A DNA stretch of 5,270 nt from Verrucomicrobia bacterium UBA1211 (lineage in GTDB: Bacteria; Verrucomicrobiota; Kiritimatiellia; RFP12; UBA1067), in NCBI GenBank assembly GCA_002309585.1, contig DBXN01000060.1, positions 1-5,270 of the forward strand, in the 5' to 3' direction. The notes under the pieces are model-generated. The model made no database searches and was not told the DNA's origin. It worked only from the letters and a program-made list of their open reading frames with translations. Made by a program: the position numbers and the translations under genes. This document shows positions 1 through 5,270 of this stretch, one piece after another (within the stretch, counting starts at the first letter, position 1; the number at the start of each line of letters is the position of its first letter).

Positions 1-743
1 TCCGTATAGAGGTTGGTTGTCGGCGGCTCAAGGGCGTGACGCTCCAGCATAGCCAGCCGCTCGCGGGACTGTCTGTACAGCCCGTTCCGCTTCGCGAGGA
101 TACCGTCCACCTTCATGAAGATAATCTTCTCCTCCTCCCGGTCCGCCGCGACCGCCAAAACGCCGAGGATCGCCGCGCGCTTCTCCAGCGAGTCGGTCCC
201 GTCATGCGTCCCTTCCGCATAAGTGTAGATCAACAGTCTGTCACCCCCGGACAACCGTTCCTCCCCGACCAGAAACCGCAGAAGGATCTCCCGCGCCTCC
301 TCCGCCTCCGCGATACGAAGGTAGGATCTGACCGCCATTGCCCGGAGAAACCCATCTTCCCCATTATTCCTCGCTATACCTAAAAGAAAAGCCTTAACCT
401 CATCATTCGGAACCTCACTGATGTGATTGACGACACCACGGATCCGCATTTCAAGAACAGATCGCTTAAACTCGTCTCTCTCATTTTTTAAGGCCGCCGA
501 AGACTCACGGTAGATTGACATCATCACCGCCCGAACGCCTGTCTCATCCACGCCGAAATTCTTTTTCAGCCAATCTGAACCAGCCATTATGGACCCGTCA
601 ATAGCGGTGAATTCCCGTTCAAGATGGGTTTTCGCCCGTTCGGCACCCGTATCCGATGCTTGATTCGCGAAAAGAGAAAACATGAAACCCTCATATATCA
701 AAAGAAGTAACCCCACTTTTTGAATCACAGTCCACAAATGCAT
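1..743 (-). CDS. Helical, probably exported hypothetical protein (3' end beyond the window)
   Basis: I do not recognise the family. Reading the minus strand from ATG at 743-741 gives 247 codons with no stop before the window edge, so the C-terminus is missing. The start is well supported: GGAGG lies 6 bases upstream, right after the stop of the preceding gene. The N-terminus has K9 followed by a hydrophobic stretch (VGLLLLIY, then FMFSLFA) and a possible signal peptidase site near LFA-NQA at 26-29, so export or membrane anchoring is likely. A glutamate at 18 inside the stretch makes this imperfect. The rest looks almost wholly alpha-helical and highly charged. Segments such as FLRAMAVRSYLRIAEAEEA (132-150) and AAILGVLAVAADREEEKI (190-207) recall paired helices of a HEAT- or TPR-like solenoid, but this is inference. 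No catalytic motif is visible. GC is low in the first ~145 codons and higher after that. It is probably co-transcribed with the metalloprotease gene upstream. Confidence 0.9.
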   Translation of the reverse strand, partial: MHLWTVIQKVGLLLLIYEGFMFSLFANQASDTGAERAKTHLEREFTAIDGSIMAGSDWLKKNFGVDETGVRAVMMSIYRESSAALKNERDEFKRSVLEMRIRGVVNHISEVPNDEVKAFLLGIARNNGEDGFLRAMAVRSYLRIAEAEEAREILLRFLVGEERLSGGDRLLIYTYAEGTHDGTDSLEKRAAILGVLAVAADREEEKIIFMKVDGILAKRNGLYRQSRERLAMLERHALEPPTTNLYT

Positions 744-749
744 ATCCGA

Positions 750-754
750 CCTCC
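750..754 (-). promoter_or_regulatory. Ribosome binding site GGAGG for the 743-1 gene
   Basis: On the minus strand, GGAGG ends 6 bases before ATG at 743-741. It begins 3 bases after the TAA stop (760-758) of the large upstream gene. This near-perfect Shine-Dalgarno sequence fixes the start of the downstream gene and fits reinitiation by ribosomes finishing the large gene. Confidence 0.85.
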
Positions 755-757
755 GTT

Positions 758-3700
758 TTAATGGCTTGGATCCCGTGTATGCATATCCCCGCAACCACAC
801 CGCCGGTAGCAGAAAAACTCGTATTCATCCTCCGAAACAACACCCAAAACGCCATCCAGCGGGATATCAGTAATGTCTGGAACAGCATACGCATACATCA
901 GCAAACGTTTAACAAAATCTGAATAACGGGTTCCACCAGGATAATATCCCGTTCCACCTCCCCCGCTCCAATTGTTTGATTGCACATTGTCAATGCAAAC
1001 CAGCGTGTTTGACGGCGCAAAATAGACATCCTGAAGTCCGCAGGAATGTCCAATTTCATGCGCGAGAACTGCATGGTTTGCATTACGCCTTACCGCCATC
1101 CCCCTCCGAGCATCACCAAGCGTCCCTCCTCGATGGGCTCCCACGGAAAAAAGGTCTTTCACGCAGTACAGTTCCAGCCCGCCCGTGTTGTTCGTATAGG
1201 AACACATCTGCGTAAATGCAGTATAATCTCCGATCGAGAACCAATCCCGGTTTTCCACCTCCTCCACACTGGCCAGCGTGAAGGACATGGCGGCCTGACG
1301 GTAGATGCGGTTGGCCTCGTTGACCCAGTTCGTGACGGTCGAGGCGGAGACGGCGGGGACGCCGTTGGAGCAGATGATGAATGCGTGGATCGGGACGGTC
1401 TTCGGCTCCAGCACGCGGCCCCAGATGTGGGGCCTGACCGTGGCGGGTAGGCCTTCGACGGAGACCTCCAGCCGGAAGTCGCACTCCGCCGCGCCGCCGC
1501 GTATGACGGCGTCCCGCCCCGTGTCGTGGCCCCGGTAGAACGAGACGCCGCCCTCGGCCACACTCCAGTGGATGGCCCCGTCGGGGAAGCGGTCTGCCGG
1601 CTCGATATCGACGCGGTAGGGCGCCAACCCGCCCGTGGCCACGCCGCAGGGGTTGAGGATCACGCCCCAGGCGTTGGTCGCGGCGGTGACCGGCTCCAGC
1701 GTCAATGCGTAGGCGGTGATGTCCATCTCCGTCCCGCAGAGGTAGTTGGAACAGCCGCCGGAGCCTTCGAAGAGGACGGTCAGCGTCGCCTCCCCGGGAC
1801 CCTGCGCCCACATCTCCACCGTCTCCTCCGTGGGACCGGACGGGAAGGGGACCCCGGCGGCCTGTCCGCCCCGGAGGAGGATGTTCCCGTACCGCGCGAA
1901 GACGTTGGTGGAGCCGTCAAGGGAGAGCGTGTAGGTCCCCGGAAGCGCGGTGTCGTTGAAAACCCGCACGGGGAAACAGGTGGAGGGTGAAACCGGGATG
2001 AGCCATCTCCGGTCCCAGTCCGGCGCGAGCGCGGGGGCGTCGCCCGCGCCACCCGCCGTCCCGTCGAGATCCGTGTCGGGCTGGAGATCAAGCGACATCA
2101 CGGTGAAGAGGTCGGTCTCCCGGAACGTGGCGCCGGAGTCGGCGTCCCACCGCGCGAAGACGGCGCGGGCGTCGCCGGGGGAGGCACTCGGAACGAGCCC
2201 CGAAACGCGGACGACACGGCGTTCCCCGACGGCGTCGCCGATCGACAAGGGCAACGTTTCGTGTCCGTCCAGAGAGATGGAGACGAGCGCGAGCCCCGAT
2301 ACGGACTCCAGCGTGACGGGGGTAAGCGTCCCGGTCGCGCTCCGGCGCGGATTATGCTCCGGGCATGGGCAGCACCACGAATCGTCGAGGGCCGGGGTTG
2401 CCGCGGTGAGGCGGTGCCAGTGCGAGTCGGCCCACTCGCATCGCTCGCAGTTCTCCCCGTGCCCGCAGTCTTCGGGGTCGGCTATAGGGCGGGGCGGCGT
2501 CCTACCGCCGTCCGGCCAGGGCGAGAGCGTCGCCCCGCCGTCCGGCCATGACACGCCGCGACGGTCCACCGGAACGGTCCAGAAGCGGTTCGTCCCGCCG
2601 GCGGACGCGGGGATGCCGCCCGCGCCCCGGCACGGCGTCCGGTTCTCAGGCATGGCCGAGAGGTCGCACCACCATTGCTCCCCGGAGACGGGAAGATCCA
2701 TCCGCCTGCAGTAGTTGCAAGCGGTTTGAACCGATGCCGCAAGCGGCGCCCCCGACTGGGGCTGGTCGGGGGTGAAGGACAGGGCGACGGACATCGGTGA
2801 TCCTGTGCTGACGACCGGGAAGACGGTGAAGGCGGGCGCGTTGGTTATGGCCGTCTCAAGCCCGAACGACCACGCGTAGGTTCCCCTGAGCGAGGCGGCG
2901 GGGCCCTCCGCCCTGAAGGTCACGGGGGCGCCGTGGAAACAGGCCGGGCCGGGGACGATGGAGAGTGCGGCGACCTCGGCGAGCGTCCCCGCGGAAACTT
3001 CGACGGTGCCGCCGGGAAGGGGAGTCTCGGCACCGTCCGGCTGGAACAGGAAACCGGGCGCGGCGGGCAGGACGGAAAAATCCGCATCCCAAGCGGCGTG
3101 CCGGAAAAGCGTGATGCCCCAGGCCGCCGCGCGGTCGAGCCAGACCGTCCAGCTTCCGGGGTCGCGCAGCACGAGCCGGACGGCATCCGGACCATCCCCG
3201 ATCCGAAGCACCGCGCCGGGTGACGGGACGGATGCGTTGAGCGTGACGGTGACGGGGAAACGTATGGACTCCCAGGCCGCCGCCGAATCCGGATCCGCCA
3301 GTGGGCATCCCGTTCCTTCTGGAGGAAGAAAGTTGTGGACATGGAAGAGACGGCTGTTTCCGCAGCAGGGAAGGATGTCCGACGGATCGCCGTAGACAAT
3401 CGGGGCGGGATCCATCGAATCGGCGGCGAGGTCGCCATCGCTGTCGGGATCCGTCGGCGAAGTCCCGATGCCCGGCTCATCCCCGTCGGGAATCCCGTCG
3501 AAATCCGTGTCGGGGAGATGCGGGTTCGTGCCGAGCGTGAACACCTCCTCCGCGGCGGCAAGCCCGTCGCAGTCGGGATCCGGATCCGGGGGATCGAGTT
3601 CCCCGAACGCCGTCCAGCGCAACTCAAGCCCGCCGGCCAGCGCACCGGGGGCGAACGCCACGGCGTCGCCGCCCCCGTTCCGCCACACGCCTGCCGTCAG

Positions 3701-4705
3701 AGTCTCCATCCCGAACACCCCGGAACCGGGCGGCGCCCAGTAGCGGAACGCCACCTCGCCCGCCGGGCTGATCTCCGCCTGGACGGTGACCGTCATGTTG
3801 GAACCCCTCCCCGCGAGAGCGTTCACCCATGTCGCCCGCACCGCCCCCGACACCGGATCGGCGTCCGTCCAGAAACCGCTTCCGAGGTCCGGGGCGAGTC
3901 CCAGCGGGAGATCCCCCAAAGGCGCGGCGAACGCGCGGGATCCGGGCGGTTCGGGGAAACGCCGGAGGCCGCCGCCGAAGGAGACGATCCCGGAAGCCGA
4001 AACCCCGATTCTCGAGACCGACCCGGTCCCGCCGCCGAAAAAGAGGCGCGGTGTGCCGGAATAGATGCGGAACGCCGTCCCCGTCCCGGGGGGAACGGTC
4101 TCCGCGACCCGTTCGAACGGCCGCGAGGGAAGCGTGAAGGCGTCTTCCGAGGCGCCGTACACCGACCATCCGCCGTGCCGCGCCGCGCCGGCGGGGGCGA
4201 CGGAGAAGACGTTCCCGATGTTTGTGGAGACACCGGTCTGGGCATAACCCGATACGGCCTGTCCGGGGAGAAGGGCAGTCGGAGAGGGGGCCGGGCGGAT
4301 GGGGTCGATGGGACGGGGCTCCACTGCGCCGGGAGGAGCCGGTTGTGTGCGCGGAACGGGATCCGGGACACCGGTCGGCTGTACCGGGCCCCGCCCCCCG
4401 ATCATCCGCTGAAGCGGGGTTCCGGTTTTGGTGCAGAGCGCGGGAACCGCATAGAGAAGGAGGAACAGGACGGATGCGGAAAACGCGGGGACGGAAGCGC
4501 GGCGCGCGAAACGGCGGGAAGCCTCGGCCAGCGAACGGAACGCGGCGGCGATGACCGGGAACGCCATCAGAAGCGCGAGCGGGACAACGACATGCGCGTG
4601 GCAGCCGGAACCCGGCACTTTCGGGGATACGGCATCCATCCCCCCGCAGAGGGCGGGGAGGGCAAGGAATCCGATCACCGCCGGAAGATGGGAAAGGACT
4701 CTCAC
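758..4705 (-). CDS. Giant TSP3-repeat protein with C-terminal metzincin-like zinc metallopeptidase domain
   Basis: Predicted secreted or surface-anchored metallopeptidase of 1315 residues, numbered from GTG at 4705. In order: three hydrophobic segments (about 7-20, 39-56, 72-91), the last preceded by an Arg-rich stretch; Pro-rich linker (107-147); beta-rich domain (about 156-368) with the pattern 'IGVSASGIVSFGGG ... APLGDL ... ATWVNAL ... EVAFRYW', resembling NIDO-type domains; three TSP3 calcium loops (374-433); beta-rich sequence; Cys/Trp/His-rich insert (663-781); Ig-like beta sequence (about 787-1096); and a peptidase domain (about 1100-1315). The peptidase domain holds HEIGHSCGLQD with zinc ligands H1216, H1220, probable D1226 and general base E1217, then LLMYAY with M1270 as a possible Met-turn. 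There is no recognisable C-terminal sorting tail; the end is Cys-rich (1299, 1303, 1305). GTG is preferred over TTG at 4717 (1319 aa, overlapping the upstream stop) because only GTG has a Shine-Dalgarno sequence. Substrate unknown. Frame and peptidase motif are certain; fold and activity are inferred. Confidence 0.95.
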   Translation of the reverse strand: MRVLSHLPAVIGFLALPALCGGMDAVSPKVPGSGCHAHVVVPLALLMAFPVIAAAFRSLAEASRRFARRASVPAFSASVLFLLLYAVPALCTKTGTPLQRMIGGRGPVQPTGVPDPVPRTQPAPPGAVEPRPIDPIRPAPSPTALLPGQAVSGYAQTGVSTNIGNVFSVAPAGAARHGGWSVYGASEDAFTLPSRPFERVAETVPPGTGTAFRIYSGTPRLFFGGGTGSVSRIGVSASGIVSFGGGLRRFPEPPGSRAFAAPLGDLPLGLAPDLGSGFWTDADPVSGAVRATWVNALAGRGSNMTVTVQAEISPAGEVAFRYWAPPGSGVFGMETLTAGVWRNGGGDAVAFAPGALAGGLELRWTAFGELDPPDPDPDCDGLAAAEEVFTLGTNPHLPDTDFDGIPDGDEPGIGTSPTDPDSDGDLAADSMDPAPIVYGDPSDILPCCGNSRLFHVHNFLPPEGTGCPLADPDSAAAWESIRFPVTVTLNASVPSPGAVLRIGDGPDAVRLVLRDPGSWTVWLDRAAAWGITLFRHAAWDADFSVLPAAPGFLFQPDGAETPLPGGTVEVSAGTLAEVAALSIVPGPACFHGAPVTFRAEGPAASLRGTYAWSFGLETAITNAPAFTVFPVVSTGSPMSVALSFTPDQPQSGAPLAASVQTACNYCRRMDLPVSGEQWWCDLSAMPENRTPCRGAGGIPASAGGTNRFWTVPVDRRGVSWPDGGATLSPWPDGGRTPPRPIADPEDCGHGENCERCEWADSHWHRLTAATPALDDSWCCPCPEHNPRRSATGTLTPVTLESVSGLALVSISLDGHETLPLSIGDAVGERRVVRVSGLVPSASPGDARAVFARWDADSGATFRETDLFTVMSLDLQPDTDLDGTAGGAGDAPALAPDWDRRWLIPVSPSTCFPVRVFNDTALPGTYTLSLDGSTNVFARYGNILLRGGQAAGVPFPSGPTEETVEMWAQGPGEATLTVLFEGSGGCSNYLCGTEMDITAYALTLEPVTAATNAWGVILNPCGVATGGLAPYRVDIEPADRFPDGAIHWSVAEGGVSFYRGHDTGRDAVIRGGAAECDFRLEVSVEGLPATVRPHIWGRVLEPKTVPIHAFIICSNGVPAVSASTVTNWVNEANRIYRQAAMSFTLASVEEVENRDWFSIGDYTAFTQMCSYTNNTGGLELYCVKDLFSVGAHRGGTLGDARRGMAVRRNANHAVLAHEIGHSCGLQDVYFAPSNTLVCIDNVQSNNWSGGGGTGYYPGGTRYSDFVKRLLMYAYAVPDITDIPLDGVLGVVSEDEYEFFCYRRCGCGDMHTRDPSH
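896..1060 (-). other. Zinc-binding and Met-turn core of the metallopeptidase domain
   Basis: The HExxHxxGxxD core is encoded at 1060-1028 and the Met-turn-like LLMYAY around 904-887, with Met at 898-896. The Asp-to-Met distance is 44 residues, a plausible metzincin spacing. Metzincins usually have His as third zinc ligand; Asp is known at this place in snapalysin (MEROPS M7). The sequence before the motif, GMAVRRNANHAVLA, fits the strand and start of the active-site helix. The alternative is a pseudo-enzyme, but all core residues look intact. Confidence 0.8.
2060..2077 (-). other. Isolated DTDLDG calcium-loop-like motif
   Basis: A single DxDxDG motif (residues 877-882 of the large protein) lies far from the TSP3 cluster. 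It continues into a Gly/Ala-rich stretch and lacks the acidic residue expected at loop position 12. It may be a degenerate calcium site or a chance match. Confidence 0.4.
2363..2719 (-). other. Cys/Trp/His-rich insert in the large protein
   Basis: This segment encodes residues 663-781, with ten cysteines (663, 666, 680, 692, 747, 753, 756, 778, 779, 781), several tryptophans and the motifs CNYC, CGHGENCERCEW, HWH and WCCPCPEH. Cysteine is rare in most of the rest of the protein. The spacing suggests either a disulfide-stabilised module or a metal site. I do not match it to a named domain. Confidence 0.7.
2505..2548. repeat. 14-bp direct repeat, 30-bp period, encoding WPDGG twice
   Basis: CCGCCGTCCGGCCA occurs exactly at 2505-2518 and 2535-2548. 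It keeps the reading frame (10-codon period) and gives WPDGG at about residues 720-724 and 730-734 of the large protein. It probably reflects a small in-frame duplication inside the Cys-rich region. Confidence 0.8.
3407..3586 (-). repeat. Three thrombospondin type 3 calcium-binding loops
   Basis: Residues 374-433 of the large protein contain DPDPDCDGLAAAEE, DTDFDGIPDGDE and DPDSDGDLAADSMDP, separated by GTNPH and GTSPT. This is the TSP3 pattern of DxDxDG loops joined by GT-x-P spacers. Each loop can coordinate one calcium ion through its aspartates and final acidic residue. Such arrays often act as rigid calcium-dependent spacers in secreted bacterial proteins. Here they sit between the N-terminal beta-rich domain and the long central region. 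Confidence 0.9.
4265..4387 (-). other. Proline-rich linker in the large protein
   Basis: Residues 107-147 are rich in Pro with scattered Arg, Asp and Thr (for example PVPRTQPAPPG and PIRPAPSPT). It lies just after the third hydrophobic segment. It looks like an extended spacer holding the folded ectodomains away from the membrane or wall. Confidence 0.8.
4433..4705 (-). other. N-terminal export/anchor region with three hydrophobic segments
   Basis: Residues 1-91 of the large protein hold segment 1 (HLPAVIGFLALPALC), segment 2 (HVVVPLALLMAFPVIAAAF), an Arg-rich stretch (RRFARR) and segment 3 (PAFSASVLFLLLYAVPALC). Segments 1 and 3 both end in PALC followed by a polar or small residue, as expected near a signal peptidase I site with Ala at -3 and Cys at -1. 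It is not a good lipobox, because Leu occupies -1 relative to the cysteine. It could be a three-pass anchor, or the true start may be internal so that only segment 3 is the signal peptide. Confidence 0.65.
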
Positions 4706-4711
4706 GGCACA

Positions 4712-4715
4712 CCTC
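4712..4715 (-). promoter_or_regulatory. Ribosome binding site GAGG deciding the GTG start at 4705
   Basis: GAGG lies 6 bases upstream of GTG at 4705-4703, the same spacing as for the downstream gene. It overlaps the TGA stop (4716-4714) of the upstream gene, giving TGAGG. No purine-rich sequence precedes the TTG at 4717, so GTG is the better start. The overlap suggests translational coupling. Confidence 0.7.
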
Positions 4716-5270
4716 AATTCAGGATGAGGGTCAGCCCGTCCGGAAAGACGGCGTATTCAAACCGTTCGCCCCTCCCGCCCGGACCTCTCGCCGTCAGGCG
4801 GACGGCGTTCCACGCGGAGGGGACGAGCCATGCGGACGGCACCGTCCCGAAATCCAGCGCGCCACCCGTATCGCGGAAGATGATGCGCTCGATGGCGCCA
4901 TCCGGCGAGAGGCGGATCTCCATGACCATCGGGCCGCCGGCACGGGAAGGTGGAGCGGTCAGGCATTCCCCCGGCTCCTCCCCGCCGAGGATGAACCAGA
5001 CACCCCGGTCCCATCCCAGCTCGACGGCGGTCTCGTCATCGTCCAGCGCGCCGTCCCCGTCCGCATCCGTCCCCAACGCGGCGCCGACCCGCGTTTCCGT
5101 CCGGGGGGCCGCGGAAAGCGTCATCCGCACGTTCCGTTCGCCCCACTCGGGAAGGGGGAAGACGGCGGAGACCTCGCGGTCTGGATATGCGGGTTCTGGC
5201 AGTTCCCCGACGGTGAGACGGTCCCCCGCCGCAACGGCAGCCACGCCCGCAACAAACATCTTGATGCAAA
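4714..5270 (-). CDS. Small exported EF-hand-loop protein (5' end possibly beyond the window)
   Basis: I do not recognise the family. From the first in-window ATG (5259) it is 181 residues, but the frame stays open to the window edge (codons for Cys-Ile-Lys precede that Met), and no Shine-Dalgarno sequence precedes 5259. The real start may therefore lie upstream, which would also give the signal peptide (KMFVAGVAAVAAG) its usual basic n-region. The mature part starts near GDRLTVGELPEP. Residues 65-76 (from Met 5259) form a canonical 12-residue EF-hand loop, DADGDGALDDDE, with acidic residues at positions 1, 3, 5, 9 and 12 and Gly at 6. The rest looks beta-rich, ending WNAVRLTARG...FEYAVFPDGLTLILN. 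PSAW occurs twice (141-144 and 147-150). There are no catalytic residues I can name. Its stop overlaps the next gene's ribosome binding site, so it is probably made together with the metallopeptidase; a role as structural partner, chaperone or inhibitor is speculation. Confidence 0.85.
   Translation of the reverse strand, partial: CIKMFVAGVAAVAAGDRLTVGELPEPAYPDREVSAVFPLPEWGERNVRMTLSAAPRTETRVGAALGTDADGDGALDDDETAVELGWDRGVWFILGGEEPGECLTAPPSRAGGPMVMEIRLSPDGAIERIIFRDTGGALDFGTVPSAWLVPSAWNAVRLTARGPGGRGERFEYAVFPDGLTLILN
5032..5067 (-). other. EF-hand-type calcium loop DADGDGALDDDE
   Basis: A 12-residue loop with Asp at 1, 3, 5 and 9, Gly at 6, Leu at 8 and Glu at 12, matching the EF-hand consensus at every key place. 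The flanking sequence (RVGAALGT before, TAVELGW after) does not show two strong amphipathic helices, so it may be a TSP3- or dockerin-like loop rather than a full EF hand. Confidence 0.8.

Noticed and set aside
36..383. Open plus-strand frame of 115 codons at the left end
   Set aside because: It is antisense to the 743-1 frame, which has a strong ribosome binding site, a signal-like N-terminus and sensible helical composition.
744..757. Possible terminator or promoter between the giant gene and the next gene
   Set aside because: The gap is only 14 bases and is filled mainly by the ribosome binding site, leaving no room for a hairpin terminator or a promoter.
758..820. C-terminal sorting signal of the PEP-CTERM or type IX kind
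   Set aside because: The protein ends in a Cys-rich hydrophilic tail with no hydrophobic segment followed by basic residues and no Ig-like sorting domain that I can see.
691..894. Short minus-strand frame across the junction of the giant gene and the next gene
   Set aside because: It overlaps the end of the peptidase domain and the start of the next gene in a different frame, and has no convincing ribosome binding site of its own.
1950..2714. Open plus-strand frame of 254 codons
   Set aside because: Its product is Ser/Arg/Pro-rich without domains, and it lies fully antisense to the giant gene. GC-rich codons give few antisense stops, which explains it.
4430..4450. Lipoprotein lipobox at the PALC motif
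   Set aside because: The residue before the cysteine is Leu and Pro lies at -3, which does not fit the lipobox consensus (small residue at -1). Signal peptidase I or a membrane anchor is more likely.
3624..4712. Open minus-strand frame of 362 codons inside the giant gene
   Set aside because: It runs in another frame of the same strand across a GC-rich coding region and yields a low-complexity Arg/Pro/Gly/Ser-rich product. The overlapping frame encodes coherent domains, so this is a composition artefact.

Overview
The window is a block of three co-directional genes on the minus strand, reading right to left with almost no space between them. GC content is high over most of it (about 65-70% in the 60-base blocks I counted). 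The genes encode exported proteins with calcium-binding aspartate loops of the thrombospondin type 3 (TSP3) kind. This style, a GC-rich genome with large secreted proteins carrying 'DTDxDGxPDGxE' loops, is common in the PVC group (Verrucomicrobiota, Kiritimatiellota, Lentisphaerota, Planctomycetota). That assignment is an inference from style only; there is no marker gene.

Layout along the direction of transcription. (1) 5270-4714 is a small, apparently exported protein of at least 181 residues with one textbook EF-hand-type loop; its true start may lie beyond the right edge. (2) 4705-758 is a very large protein (about 1315 aa). It has three hydrophobic N-terminal segments, a Pro-rich linker, a beta-rich domain resembling NIDO-type domains, three TSP3 calcium loops, more beta-rich or Ig-like sequence, a Cys/Trp/His-rich insert, and a C-terminal zinc-metallopeptidase domain with HEIGHSCGLQD and a Met-turn-like LLMYAY. 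(3) 743-1 is the first 247 codons of a helical, probably exported protein whose end lies beyond the left edge. I found it by reading the strand by hand; it has a strong GGAGG ribosome binding site and no stop codon in the window.

The stop codon of gene 1 overlaps the ribosome binding site of gene 2, and only 14 bases separate genes 2 and 3, so the three are probably one translationally coupled operon. A working picture is a cell-surface or secreted calcium-stabilised metalloprotease made together with two envelope partners of unknown role. None of the three could be tied to a named gene.

The most unusual signals are these: a sharp GC drop that cuts into the peptidase domain and continues into the next gene; the odd N-terminus of the giant protein, with two segments ending in PALC; the Cys-rich insert; and an Asp in place of the usual third His of the zinc site. 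No RNA genes, CRISPR arrays, insertion sequences or clear terminators were seen, and no gap between genes exceeds 15 bases.
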